Shown one piece after another: positions 21,530 through 49,200 of a stretch of 64,000 bases of DNA. This DNA comes from Anthopleura xanthogrammica (Eukaryota > Cnidaria > Anthozoa > Actiniaria > Actiniidae), in contig OZ025216.1 in assembly GCA_964019055.1 (NCBI GenBank), positions 7,236,414 through 7,300,413 of the forward strand, given 5' to 3'. Each line of letters opens with the position of its first letter. Within the stretch, counting starts at the first letter, position 1. The notes under the pieces are model-generated. The model ran no database searches, had not been told where the DNA came from, and was given only the letters and a program-made list of their open reading frames with translations. The translations under genes and the position numbers were made by a program.

Positions 21530-24500
21530 TACCCAACCCCACCCTACCCTACACCCTACCCTACCTTACCCTACCCTACCCTACCCCACCCTACCCTACC
21601 CTACACTCTACCCTACACCCTACCCTACACCTTACACCTTACACCCTAAACCCTACACCCTACACCCTACACCCTACACCCTACACCCTACACCCTACAC
21701 CCTACACCCTACACCCTACACCCTACACCCTACACCCTACACCCTACACCCTACACCCTACACCCTACACCCTACACCCTACACCCTACACCCTACACCC
21801 TACACCCTACACCCTACACCCTACACCCTACACCCTACACCCTACACCCTACACCCTACACCCTACACCCTACACCCTACACCCTACACCCTACACCCTA
21901 CACCCTACACCCTACACCCTACACCCTACACCCTACACCCTACACCCTACACCCTACACCCTACACCCTACACCCTACACCCTACACCCTACACCCTACA
22001 CCCTACACCCTACACCCTACACCCTACACCCTACACCCTACACCCTACACCCTACACCCTACACCCTACACCCTACACCCTACACCCTACACCCTACACC
22101 CTACACCCTACACCCTACACCCTACACCCTACACCCTACACCCTACACCCTACACCCTACACCCTACACCCTACACCCTACACCCTACACCCTACACCCT
22201 ACACCCTACACCCTACACCCTACACCCTACACCCTACACCCTACACCCTACACCCTACACCCTACACCCTACACCCTACACCCTACACCCTACACCCTAC
22301 ACCCTACACCCTACACCCTACACCCTACACCCTACACCCTACACCCTACACCCTACACCCTACACCCTACACCCTACACCCTACACCCTACACCCTACAC
22401 CCTACACCCTACACCCTACACCCTACACCCTACACCCTACACCCTACACCCTACACCCTACACCCTACACCCTACACCCTACACCCTACACCCTACACCC
22501 TACACCCTACACCCTACACCCTACACCCTACACCCTACACCCTACACCCTACACCCTACACCCTACACCCTACACCCTACACCCTACACCCTACACCCTA
22601 CACCCTACACCCTACACCCTACACCCTACACCCTACACCCTACACCCTACACCCTACACCCTACACCCTACACCCTACACCCTACACCCTACACCCTACA
22701 CCCTACACCCTACACCCTACACCCTACACCCTACACCCTACACCCTACACCCTACACCCTACACCCTACACCCTACACCCTACACCCTACACCCTACACC
22801 CTACACCCTACACCCTACACCCTACACCCTACACCCTACACCCTACACCCTACACCCTACACCCTACACCCTACACCCTACACCCTACACCCTACACCCT
22901 ACACCCTACACCCTACACCCTACACCCTACACCCTACACCCTACACCCTACACCCTACACCCTACACCCTACACCCTACACCCTACACCCTACACCCTAC
23001 ACCCTACACCCTACACCCTACACCCTACACCCTACACCCTACACCCTTCCCTACCCTACACCCTACCCTACCCTACCCAACCCTACCCTACACCCTACCC
23101 AACCTTATCCTACCCTACCCCACCCTACCCTACCTACACCCTACCCTACACCCTACCCTACACCTTACACCCTAAACCCTATACCCTAAACTCTACCATA
23201 CCCTACACCCTACCCTACCTTACCCTACCCACTCCACCCACCCTACCAACCCTACACTACCCTGCCCTACACCCTTCCCTACCCTACACCCTACCATACA
23301 CTACCCTGCCTTACCCTACCATACCCTATCCTACCTTACCCTTTCCTACCCTACAACCTACCCTACCCTACCCTACACCCTACCCTACCTACACCCTACC
23401 ATACACTACCCTACCATTCCCTACCCTACCCTATCCTACCTTACCCTATCCTACCCTACCCACCGCAGCCTACCCTGCCCTACACCCTACCCTACCCTAC
23501 CCACCCTACCAACCCTACCCTTCCCTACCCTATCCTACACTACCCTACCCTATCCTATCCTAGCCTTCCCTAACCTACCCTATCCTATCCTACCCTACCC
23601 ACCGCACCCCACCATACACTACCCTGCCTTACCCTACCATACCCTATCCTACCTTACCCTTTCCTACCCTACAACCTACCCTACCCTACCCTACACCCTA
23701 CCCTACCTACACCCTACCATACACTACCCTGCCATTCCCTACCCTACCCTATCCTACCTTACCCTATCCTACCCTACCCTACCCTACCCTACCCTACCCT
23801 ACCCTACCCACCCTACCAACCCTACCCTTCCCTACCCTATCCTACACTACCCTATCCTATCCTAGCCTTCCCTAACCTACCCTATCCTATCCTACCCTAC
23901 CCACCGCACCCCACCATACACTACCCTGCCTTACCCTACCATACCCTATCCTACCTTACCCTTTCCTACCCTACAACCTACCCTACCCTACCCTACACCC
24001 TACCCTACCCTACACCCTACCCTACCTACACCCTACCATACACTACCCTACCCTATCCTACCTTACCCTATCCTACCCTACCCTACCCTACCCTACCCTA
24101 CCCTACCCTACCCTACCCTACCCTACCCTACCCTACCCTACCCTACCCTACCCTACCCTACCAACCCTACCCTTCCCTACCCTATCCTACACTACCCTAC
24201 CCTATCCTATCCTAGCCTTCCCTAACCTACCCTATCCTATCCTACCCTACCCACCGCACCCTACCCTGCCCTACACCCTACCCTACCCTACCTTACCGTA
24301 CTCTACCCTACCCTACCTTACCCTATCCTACCCTACCCTAACCTACCTTACCCTACCCTACCCTACCCTACCCTACCCTACCTTACCCTACCCTACCCTA
24401 CCCTACCCAACCTACACCCTACCATACACTACCCTACCCTACTCTACCCTACCCTACCAACCCTACCCACACTACTCTACCCTACCCACCCTACCCTACC

Positions 24501-24811
24501 CTACCCACTCACCAACCCTGCCCTACCCTACTCTACACCCTACCCAACCCTACCCTACCCTACGTTACCCTACTTTACCCTACCCTACCCTGCACCCTAC
24601 CATACACTATCCTACCCTACTCTACCCTACCCTACCCTATCCTACCGACCCTACCCACCCTACCCACCCTACATACCCTACCCTACCCTACCCTAACCTA
24701 CCCACCCTACCCACCCTACTAACCCTACCCTACACCCTACCCTACCCTACACCCTACCCTACACCCTACCCTACCCTACACCCTACCCTACACCCTACCC
24801 AACCTACCCAG
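21530..24811. repeat. CCCTA / CCCTACA satellite, 3.3 kb
   Basis: From about 21655 to 23046 the sequence is an almost perfect 7-mer array, ACCCTAC, of roughly 200 units (TGTAGGG on the minus strand). Flanks on both sides are degenerate 5-mers CCCTA mixed with 7-mers. In the right flank, CCACCGCACC landmarks recur near 23600, 23902 and 24252, which shows a longer-range repeat of about 300-350 bp. The motif resembles but is not the metazoan telomere repeat TTAGGG. The G-rich minus strand could form quadruplexes. Confidence 0.97.
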
Positions 24812-25532
24812 GGGCAATATTCACGAAACTTTGTATTTTTACTATTTTTGACGTAACAAATTTGATAGGGAACTCCTTTTTCCGATTACTCAGATATATT
24901 ATGTCACGCTAGCGTTATAAGAGTCAATTATATGTTAGCTTTGACTAAAACAAATAAAATTATCCATCTCTAAAAGCAAGAAAAGTTGTTTTGGACTTTT
25001 GTAGCAGAGTAATGCTAACTTCGAAGTTATAAAACAATAACTTCTTTAAAACATAACAATGTTTGGCCTCCCGATCTTGAGATATGCAAATCATAAAATT
25101 AAAATATAGTGTGATGAAATTTCAAAATAGCTAAGTAGTACTAAAACAAGGCTGTGATCACTGAAATCTTTTATGATGGAACAAATAACATGTAATAATA
25201 AGGGTTTCATTCATTATATCTTATTTTGGGTAATAGTATTGAGAATAATGAGCAAAGAAGTAGATAGTACTTTCGATGGTTAAGAATATAAGAGAAATCT
25301 ATTTCTGGAACCCAGAGCCAGTGGTCCGCTGTTAGAGAGACTCCCTCTTAATTGCCCTAGCAGCCTACAAATGACAAGAGAGCCACATGCATCATTGCCC
25401 AAGAAACAGATATCAACAAAAGGAAATTCTTATAGTCTTTATGCAGGTTGAAAATCTCAAGAAAACAAACAATTATAATCTACATACTCATTGCATCAAT
25501 ATGGCTCTTTTTTGGTGAGGCATAAACATACA
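24812..25532. other. Intergenic, nothing recognised
   Basis: AT-rich sequence between the satellite and the 1.83-kb TIR element, with no open frame longer than 60 codons and no clear repeat. Confidence 0.5.
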
Positions 25533-27361
25533 GTCATTTGAAAAAACGTTGTCGTCGACCGGCTCCGCGACTACGCGACTAGCCCGAACGGGAGTATTGG
25601 TAAAAATCACTGAAGCGGTTGAATTCTTCTTTTGATTAAATATGCGCCGGGCTTACAGTACGAAAATTCGCTGACGAATTAGTATTTTAATGACTTAACA
25701 GTTTCAAAATTGGGAACATCTTTGACTGAACATTAGTATGGTGGCCGGTAGGGACAAAACACATGCAAACTTAATAAATTGAGTGCAAACTTAATAATTC
25801 GCATGCAAACTTAATAATTCGCACGCAAACTTAATGAATTGCACGCAAACTTAATAAATTTAACGCAAACTTAATAAATTGAGTGCAAACTTAATAAATT
25901 GCACGCAAACTTAATAAATTGTAAGCAAACTTAATAAATTGCACGCATAATAATCCCTTCTGTGGAAGAGCATATACTTGTCAAATGCCCGGCCCAAGGA
26001 GGAAGATCCCCCTCCCCACCCTGGGGCTAAATATTGATGCATTAATAAGTGTTAAAGCAGACCAGGCTACTAACGTTCCGTTTTTAGACCAGAAAAAAGA
26101 GGTAAGCTTACTAGTTTAAAGCTAGTTTTATCAGTTGGTCTCTTTTTATCTTTTGCATCTTAATTCTTTGTTATTTATTTTTGCATTTAATTTTACATAC
26201 GTGCATATATACACGGACATAAGTTTACATATGTTTTATTGAATATGTATTTTATATATATATATATATATCTTATAAACTGTTTTTTCAGTTAGTACTC
26301 TAAACACATTTTTCTTTTTTTCCTTCATCTTTATTCTGTATTTTCTTGCAGAATAAATACTATTTGGTAGAGTTATCTGCGACATCATGGCTTCTAAGGT
26401 TTTGCCCTATATTTTTGTCGTTTTCTTTGGAATTGCCAATGGCCTTCCTCAAAGTCCAATGCTACACACTGCAAACTCATTGTGAGAAAAAAAGAAAGGC
26501 ATTTAGTATTAGTTCCTCCCAGAACCTTGAAATGCACAAATATGCTACTAAAATTCACTGATAACAGGGCTAATAGTAGTAGTCCTTCCACAAAACGATT
26601 CTCATCATATTTAACAAGATGCCACGTGGGGAATCGACCAATAATCATTGTTTTTCATTTGCCCCTAATTCGAGAAATTCCGTAAGACTCCCTTGAAACT
26701 TCAGTCGTGTAGTTTTACTCATCCTAGCTATATGGCTTCTAAAATTTTACGTTATTTAGAAGCAAAATCAGCTTTTTACTTTGAGAAAGTAAGTACTGTA
26801 TACCCTGCGAACAAGGTGATTTCCCGGCCAGTTTGCGAATAGATATGCATACCTCTACCATAGTTCTATGATCAATTCCTGTTCCATAATATTTGGCACA
26901 AATAAAAGCGGTCAATTGAAGCTCCAATATAGATTTTGCAGTACATATACATACATCTCCCAGTCATAGAAAGAAAGCAAAATAAAAGAAGAACTGATAA
27001 CAACTTACCTAGAACCTTGTCTTGGAATAACTCGTGCACAACAAACTTTGTAACCTGGCCTTACTTAGTGACCCTGCCTGAAGACAGTCAATATTTATTA
27101 AGTTTGCGTGCAATTTATTAAGTTTGCATGCGAAATATTAAGTTTGCGTGCAATTTATTAAGTTTGCGTGCAATTTATTAAGTTTGCGTGCAATTTATTA
27201 AGTTTGCGTGCAATTTATTAAGTTTGCGTGCTATTTATTAAGTTTGCGTGCAACTACTTCAGAGCGAATAATTAAGCGCTTCAGCGATTTCTACCCATAC
27301 TCCGTTTCGGTTCAGTCGCGTAGTCCCGGAGCCGGTCAGTGACAACGTTTTTTCAAATGAC
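25533..27361. mobile_element. 1.83-kb TIR element with inverted subterminal arrays
   Basis: The ends GTCATTTGAAAAAACGTTGTC are inverted copies, and similarity continues for about 90 bp (GACCGGCTCCG, ACTACGCGACT, GGAGTAT, AAATC.CTGAAGCG). Inside each TIR lies a 20-bp tandem array, TGCAAACTTAATAAATTGCA-like at 25762-25948 (about 9.5 copies) and its reverse complement at 27093-27254 (about 8 copies). The interior has only short ORFs without motifs, so it is non-autonomous. No convincing target duplication is visible. It ends 460 bp before the NAMPT start codon. Confidence 0.8.
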
Positions 27362-27821
27362 AATATATAATAAAACAATAGTCAAGCTTAAGTACAAAGA
27401 ACTTAGAACAAATTAACCTTGAATACAACACCAAGATTTTAGAAATACTATAGACCCATTGCATGTGACGTCAAAGTCAAACAAAACTAAATAACTAATT
27501 TCAATCTCCTGAGAATTGGGTAGAGCATCACCAAGCCGAAAATACAGTGATTTGTATATGGAAATTATATATTCAAAACGCCATATCTCCTTTGCTTTTT
27601 AACCAATTCCCATGAAATTTGGCGTGTTAACATTTTTCTTGATGCTCTATCGAAATCAAAGATCGAAAATATAATACAGTCGAAAATTATTTTTATGACG
27701 TCATCACTTCGGTACTCAATTGAGCTGCACCCGAATAATGCCAATTGATTCAAATTCCACGGGTTTTGATTGAATGGCTGAATATCATACAATGCATTAT
27801 TGGCTGTTCTTCTAGTTGATC
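27362..27821. promoter_or_regulatory. NAMPT upstream region
   Basis: This stretch contains a repeat-like segment starting TATAGACCCATTGCATGTGACGTCA at about 27450, related to the TAGACCCCTTGCA family near 33000. Two TGACGTCA-type (CRE-like) sites occur near 27470 and 27697. The ATG context is GATCATGG. No TATA box stands out. Confidence 0.4.
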
Positions 27822-41705
<13,884 letters not shown>

Positions 41706-42849
41706 CCACTATACTTTTAAAACCTTAGCGTCTAGCTAGAACAAAATCGAATCCATGCATCAACCATGAACTAAACTTTCAAAGCTTTTCTAAACTTTCA
41801 AAACTGTCCTTTCTTCCTTTTATATCCGCCCGTCCTTTTGTTTCTTCGTTCGTCCCAGGTTCGTTTGCTTGCTTCCTTGTTTACCAACTGAGAAGTTCCA
41901 GCCAAGAGATTAGCAGGTTTACCCCTATGAAAAGGTTTTTAAAATGTTATTTTTTTCTCAAAAGCGAGAAATTGTGCACTTTCCCACTTGCCAAACACTT
42001 GCCATTTGGTATTAATGTTGTTTGTTTGCTTGATCTTGACAGACATAATTCAGACGTCTGCATCACCACTCGATGAGGAATGAATACACGATAAGATGTT
42101 ACATCGTACAGTTTAAAATAATTCACTCAGTTTTAGGGGAAAACAGCTGAAAGGAATTTAAAAAGGTGCATTCTTACAGCTTTATCTTTGTTTGTGCTCT
42201 AAGGTTCTAATCCAACGAAATGTTTGTGGGTATGACAGATAATTAAAGGAATTAATATTGAAATTTACCATTTTTTCAAGGAGTAAACTATCAAGTATTA
42301 CTTTTGTGTGCCGCGTCGATATTATTAAAATCGAAGTTTTGGAAATAAAATATTTGCAGTGAAGTGCCGTTAAGATGTATCGAAAAGGTGTGATTTCTTT
42401 TTCCTATTTCCTACGGTGCATACGCTCGAGCAAACCGAGAGTTTTGGGTGTTCGGGTACAACACAGGCCAAGTGAACGCCTGAGCTGTTATGAAAATCCT
42501 GTTTTTAGTATAAAATACCTGAATAATCGCTTGGTGCACATATTAGTTACATTTTTATTATTTGTTTATTGTTGTTTGTTATCTATTTCTGTTACTATTT
42601 ACAGTAAATCACTTGTGGTAATTGTCAGTTGCTTTTAGGGCTCCTTTCACGCTTTTATCTTTTTAACTGAACATCTTTTTGACCATTAAAAAGTAAATAT
42701 TTTGTAACTGGTACTCAGCTATGTATCATAGAAAATTGAAAATACAGTCAATCAGAATGCAGAAACTCCGTTATACATTCCCACCAGACATTGTGGTCTA
42801 GCTGTATTCTTATTTGAGTGAGATAAAATAGTCATATATTGCTTTCTTG
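41706..42849. other. NAMPT 3' flank, no gene
   Basis: No coding or RNA feature is recognised. The short ORF at 42375-42638 has no motif. An AATAAA lies near 42346 but is too far from the stop codon to assign with confidence. Confidence 0.4.
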
Positions 42850-42966
42850 TGGCATGGAATATCCCACTTGTCACTTGTATTTTCTTCTATACCCACTAGC
42901 CTGAAAGTTTTAAACTGGGTGCTAGAAAATACATACATGATTCCTGGGATATTCTATGGTGTGCCA
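42850..42966. mobile_element. Short palindromic MITE
   Basis: GTGGCATGGAATATCCCA at the left pairs imperfectly with TGGGATATTCTATGGTGTGCC at the right. It lies between the converging 3' ends of NAMPT and the secreted-protein gene. Confidence 0.55.
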
Positions 42967-43283
42967 GTGGAAACCACTGTATAACTTGTACCAAGAGAGC
43001 ATAAATAAGAGAGGGAAACTTCTTTTAAGATATTAAAATAAATTAAAATATCGCGCGTGCCATGGGCTATTTTTAGCAATCGCATGCAGTTCATTTTCGC
43101 CTTACCCTACTCCCGTGCGTCAAAAATTGTCTCATCCCAACTCCGTGCACGTGCTTTTTAACTTGACACTTCTGATCAAAACAAAAATGCTTTCTTGCTT
43201 GTATGTATACATGATCAATCCTTGATCAAAGGACTGAATTATTTGCAAAGATACTTACAAATTTAATTAACTCTAAATTTACA

Positions 43284-46200
43284 TCACGAAAAAGCAAAAT
43301 TCTCACTAGGCTTTCGAGCCATGCTTTCTTCGTATCGTCTTTCGTTAAGGGCTTCTTCAGTTTCTGCTGCTAGTTCATCAGATAGCGAAAGTTTTGGTTC
43401 AACTGACAAAGAAAAAGTTGAAAAATGTTTCATTTCTGAGAGAAGGAGATCATTTAAAACGACAAATCTGAAGACACTAAACAAAATGTTGGATTATCCT
43501 AATATAACTGATCTTGGGGTGATGGGAAAGAAGCAAATTTCCCCACATTCAACTGGCTTAGGTTTGCCCTAATCTTTTTAACGAAAAAGCAACTCCACCT
43601 TGCGGACAACGGTCAGTTTTGAAAAGATCCTGGGGATTTCTTTGGTTTTGAAGTCTATTTTAACCTTTATTCTAAGATTTCTATTCGATTTCAAGTCTAA
43701 CTCCCAGTATCTTGGGTGAGGGAGGGAGCGAGGCAAATTGGTAATCTAACAGAAAAACTAATACAGTTATTCTATGTATATGATATAAATAGTGTTACCT
43801 TTTTGCAACAAAGGATTCGTTGCTAAGGCATTTGCATCATCGTCAATTGCTCTTCCTATGCTCCCCACAGCCTGCCTGACTTCATTCCCTAAATTTAAAA
43901 AAAATGTTTTCGTAATTATGCTTCGTATATAGCGAGACTCCATCCAAGGCGAAAACATCATCTGATCCTTTTGAATCATGGGGCCATAAGCAACTATAAG
44001 CAACGCCTCATTAATAGTCTAGGAGCTGGACCCCAAAACCAGACGTTTTGCACAACCCACCCTACAGAAAAGGTTTGACACTTGATTCTTATAGAACAAT
44101 ACTTGCTCTTTAACATGAGATACTTTGTACACTCAAAATGTGGTATAGGTTCCGAGATATAGGGGATTCTTTGCCTCGATTTGGTGTTCAGCATGATTGC
44201 GAGGCTAATTACATTAAATGCTTATTGAATGGTCTGTTCTTAACCAAATCTCACAAAAATGGTCTCAAATGAAAGAGCTCATTAAGGGCTTTTCAAAAAT
44301 GTAAGAGTTAATGTTTATGGTCTCACGTGACAAGTCACGTGACCTCAAAAAGAGGAAAATCAACGTTTTTTAGCCACTATGATCAAATATCGTTTGCTTT
44401 AAAAACTACGGAAACACATCATTCCATCAAAAAACTATTTCTATGTGTTAACCAGGTCTTGATCATTACGTTAAGACTAAAAAAGCTAAAGATTCGAGTT
44501 AAAAAATGTCAAAAATATCGAAAATGAAGGAGCCTCTCAAGTTTTTTTTGAGGTCAGCATGAAAACGAGGCTAAATCATAAATACGGTTTAAGCATGCCA
44601 TATATTCACCGAAATGCACTAAAAACTTACTCAAGGCAACACACTTGCTCAGCCACCCTGTAAGGATGGTTAGCTTCAAGTCACGTGATCTCTAACATGA
44701 TAACGAGGCAAATGTTCTTCTCAATAAAAAGCTGAGTTAGACTTTAAAGACTGTGAGTTCTCCTTTTTTTCTTTTTCAATATAAACATACTGATAACATT
44801 TACTCGCTCCCTCTCAGTGAATTGTATAGGAGACATAATAACCACAATAAAGTGCACTTTTTAAGCCCTTCATGAATTGCAGAATGAGTAAGACTGGAAC
44901 CAAGTGCCCAAGTAACCAGGCTTTTTTCACTGGCAGCCATATTGTATTCATTAGTTCCAGGATTCTATTTTGTGGAGGTTGATTTATTCAAATAGTGCAA
45001 CAGTATCAAATGAAAAAAGATATAATAATGTTTTAAGGTAAGTTCTCATTGATATTATATGCAATAAAGGTCTTTCGGAGACCAATAACATATCTAATAT
45101 GACTGTAAGTATCTCATAATATGATTCAGCAAGTTCTCAGTGTTTTTAGTTTTGGTACAGTAAATTTTTTTTTTAAATATTCAAAGTCTTAGCTACTTTT
45201 TGAAGCATTAAAAAAGTATCGGATTTATGGATATATAAATGTTGTGTATGGATATTAATATTATGTCTATACACTGTACGTTTAATAAATTCCAACCGAC
45301 TACATGTATAGTTTGAATTATTTGTAGTATGAGTCTTGTCTTACTTGTTTCGGTTCTCTAAGCATTTTTAATTTTGTTAAGTCTTATATGGGATATTTTC
45401 TTTTATAGAATGCATTTGTCATGGATGAAAATGTTGGGTTCAATTTACTTCCCGCCAAACGGAAAAAGCTGACTAATTATGAACAATGCATAATTTGTCA
45501 AAGTATTAACAAGGGTGCTTGTTTAAGAAAAGCACAGGTGCCATCGATTGAAAAGTTGATTTATGCTGCACACGTTCGCAAAGATGAATGTTTTGAGCGT
45601 TTACATGTTGATTTTGGAAATCTTACATCTAGAGATGTTTTGTGGCATAATTCATGTTATGCATCCTACACTAGTGAACGTAATTTGCATAGCCTATCCA
45701 CAGTTTCTGGTGAAGTGAATTCAAGATCTGATCAAGGAAAGCGCATATCTTTTGACTGGACGAAGTGTCTCTTTTGTAGAAATGCCTCTCATAAAAAGGA
45801 TTTTAAGCTAATAAATATTACGACGTTTGAAGCGTGCAATAGTATCAACGTTGCTGCTGAGGCTAGATGCGACGAAGAACTACTCCTTCTATTACGAAGT
45901 CATGATCTAATTGCTAGCGAAGGCAAGTACCATAAGTCTTGCCATGCCTCATACGTGAGTAAGGCAAACATCAAATCCCGATGCTTAGATGAGAAGTCTG
46001 TTAACGGATACGATGAGGCATTTGCCGAGTTCCTTAGTATAATACAACCGGAAATCGTAAGAGGAAAAGCTTACGATATGAATTGTCTACTACAATTATA
46101 CAAGGACATGTTAATTAAGAGAGATATTAATGCCGATAGCTACACCAGGCAAAAGCTGAAATTACGTTTACAGTCAATCTTTAAAGACGATCTTGTGTTT

Positions 46201-49200
46201 CACCAAACACATGCAAGCACAAAACCAGAAATTGTTTACTCTAGTTCAATATCACTTCTTGATGTTATCAACACAGCAGCAATAACATCACAGAACAAAA
46301 CAGATCAGAATGAATCAGTAAGGGATGAGCCAAACGAGGCAATGAAGGCAATCTATGACGCAGCAGCCATTATCAGAAGTGACATATCCAAATGTAAGGG
46401 AATTAAAATCGATCCCTTATCTGTTGAAGATTTGCATTTGCAGAAAGCGAGATCACTTATCCCTGATCACCTGTATTGGTTGTTGAGGTACATGGTAACC
46501 TCCGAGGAGTATGTTACTAGTACGAGCCCTAGATGCTCAAATGTTTCACATGAAAGGAAAATCATAATGATTGGCCAAGACGTCATACACGCTGTAAGTA
46601 ATGCAAGAGTGAAGCTCCCAAAGCATGTAGGTTTGGGGATAACTATCAAACATCTCACAAGGTCTAAGCAGCTTATAACTCTGCTCAATCGAATGGGCCA
46701 TTGTTGTTCATATGAACAGACCGAGATAGTAGAAACAGCCCTCGCAAATGAAATTATCGCAAGGTCTGAATTGAATGGAGGTCTAATCATTCCATCAAAC
46801 ATATCACCCGGTATGTTTGTTCACATGGCAGCAGATAACAATGATTTCAGCGAAGAAACGATTGATGGGAAGAACACTACCCATGCAACAACCCTAGTTG
46901 CTTTTCAGAGAAAACAATATGGGCCAATGCCAGAAAGAAATGTTTATCACTCACAGAAGAGAAGGTCTTTAGATTCCTCAAGACCTATAGTGACCATAGA
47001 TGATATCAATGTAGGAGGGAGACGTCCATCCGTTACAAATTACATCGGTAAGATAAAGAACGCACATTGGCTACAATCAAATGAGCAGTTCCTTTCCGCT
47101 TGTCTGGATGACTTAGTGTGGCTTCTTCTACGCTTATGCTCAGACACTCTGTTTGCAGTAAATTATCGACCAGTTGTTGATCAGAAGATTCCAGGGTGGA
47201 GTGGATTTCAGTCACTCAAATTCTCTGACACCTCACCACCTTCTACCATTGGTTACTGTCCTATGATACAAGCAAATGCAAATGAATACAGCACAATCTA
47301 CAAAGTTATGAAGCTCTCCTTAGAAATGGCAAATGCACTGGGACAGTCCGATTCAGTAGTTACTTTTGACTTAGCAATTTACATCAAGGCAAAAGAGCTT
47401 CAGATAAGATACCCAGATGAATTCAAGAATGTCGTAGTTCGCTTAGGAGGATTTCACATAGCTTTAAACTATCTTGCACTTCTCGGAAAGATGTATTCAA
47501 ACTCTGATTTGGAAGATCTTCTTATCGATTCTGGAGTGTATGCCCCTGGAACTACCACTGCACTAATGGCAGGAAAGTCATACAATCGTGGAGTACGAGC
47601 CCACAAGCTTTGTTTCGAGGCCCTGTTTCGACTACTATGGAAAGCGTTTGCAAGTTGGCTGGAAGAAAACGCGCCGGACTTGGATGAAAGCTCAAAGAGA
47701 ACAATCCTGGAGTTACTCAAGAAATGCCAACATTCCGACAATAAGGTGGAACATCTTAAAGAAAACTGGCAGCCCTTAAGAGATGGTTTGAGTACACTCT
47801 TATTTCTTTTCAGAGATTTTGAAAATGAAAGAAAGGCCAAATCAAAGCTTTTCGCTTTCTGGAGCGAATATATATCAATGGTTACAATACTGCTGCAGTT
47901 CATCAAAGCTGAGCGAACTGGCAATTGGAATTTACACTTGTCGTCCACCGCTGAGATGCTACCATATTTCTACGCTATGGATAGAGTTAATTATTCAAGG
48001 TGGCTCCCTGTATACCTAGCAGACATGCACTCGCTACAGGAACACCACCCAGAAGTGCATTCGGAGTTCAAAGCTGGTAACCATAGCGTAAGTCGCTCAC
48101 AACAACCCTTTGGTCAAGTTTGGTCAGATATGGCCCTTGAACAGTCGATCAACTGCGACTCTAAATCAAAAGGAGGTCTGGTTGGCATGACCAAAAAGGA
48201 GGATGCAGTAGAACGCTGGTTTTTGACGAGTCACGAACGTGCAGCCATCACAAGATCACTTAAAGAAATGTGCGGCGTAGAGAATGACAGGATAGGCACA
48301 CACAAGGAAGCGAGCATTACGCGTATTCAGCGAGATGAAAGGGATGTCAAGAGCCTTCTCTCGCGTTTTACAACAGATTTAATGAATAACCCATTCAGTG
48401 TAGCTGAAGACGAGAACAGTACTGACACTGCACTTAGTAATATTGCTACTGGAGTAGTTCTACCCGAAACAGTTGCAGAGCGCTTGGTAAATGCATCTGA
48501 GATCGGAAGTAGTAGTATGCACAACTTCATCAATTCAAGGCTTGATACAAATAAAGTTAGTTTTTGGGCTCCTCTTACGAAGCTGAAGATTGAGACCTTT
48601 GGTACTACTAGGCGGAAGATATCTCTGAAAGGCACTCGTGAAAAAGTCATCACTGTGAATGCTGACAGACAGCTGTTTGGACGACTACTGGTCGTGGCGA
48701 AAACGAGAGAGATCAACATGAAAGAGATCCTAAGCTACGAATTGTGCTGTGTTCCGATTTCTCTTGCACATCCAGATGGGACTATGCGAAAGACAGCAAA
48801 AAGCACATTGATGCCGATTTTGGAGAAGAACATCAACTCTGAGCCCAGATTACCTCTATCAGAAATGCCAACAGCTGTTATCATTGACGCCATGGCATTG
48901 ATTCAAATGGTCAAGTCAGCAGGAGCAGCAACGTTTGGAGAGATGGCTGATAAATACTTCGACATTATAACTCGGGTATTGAGCCAGAACAACTGTAGCC
49001 GGGTAGACCTCGTATTTGACCAGTACCGTCCCCTGTCCATCAAAGCAGAAGAACGCCGACAAAGAGGAGAGACATCTTCCATGCAGATTAAGATCCACAA
49101 TCAGAATACGCCAGTTCCGAGGCAATGGGGCAAATTCATATCCAATCCGAGGAATAAGCAGAATTTGGCAATTTTTTTATGCGAGTCTCTAAGCATCCTT

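Noticed and set aside
21530..24811. Telomere
   Set aside because: The unit is TGTAGGG/TAGGG, not TTAGGG, and ordinary genes continue on both sides.
43994..44527. 66-aa ORFs in the TIRs as genes
   Set aside because: The same frame occurs in both inverted repeats on opposite strands and has no motif; it simply reflects TIR identity.
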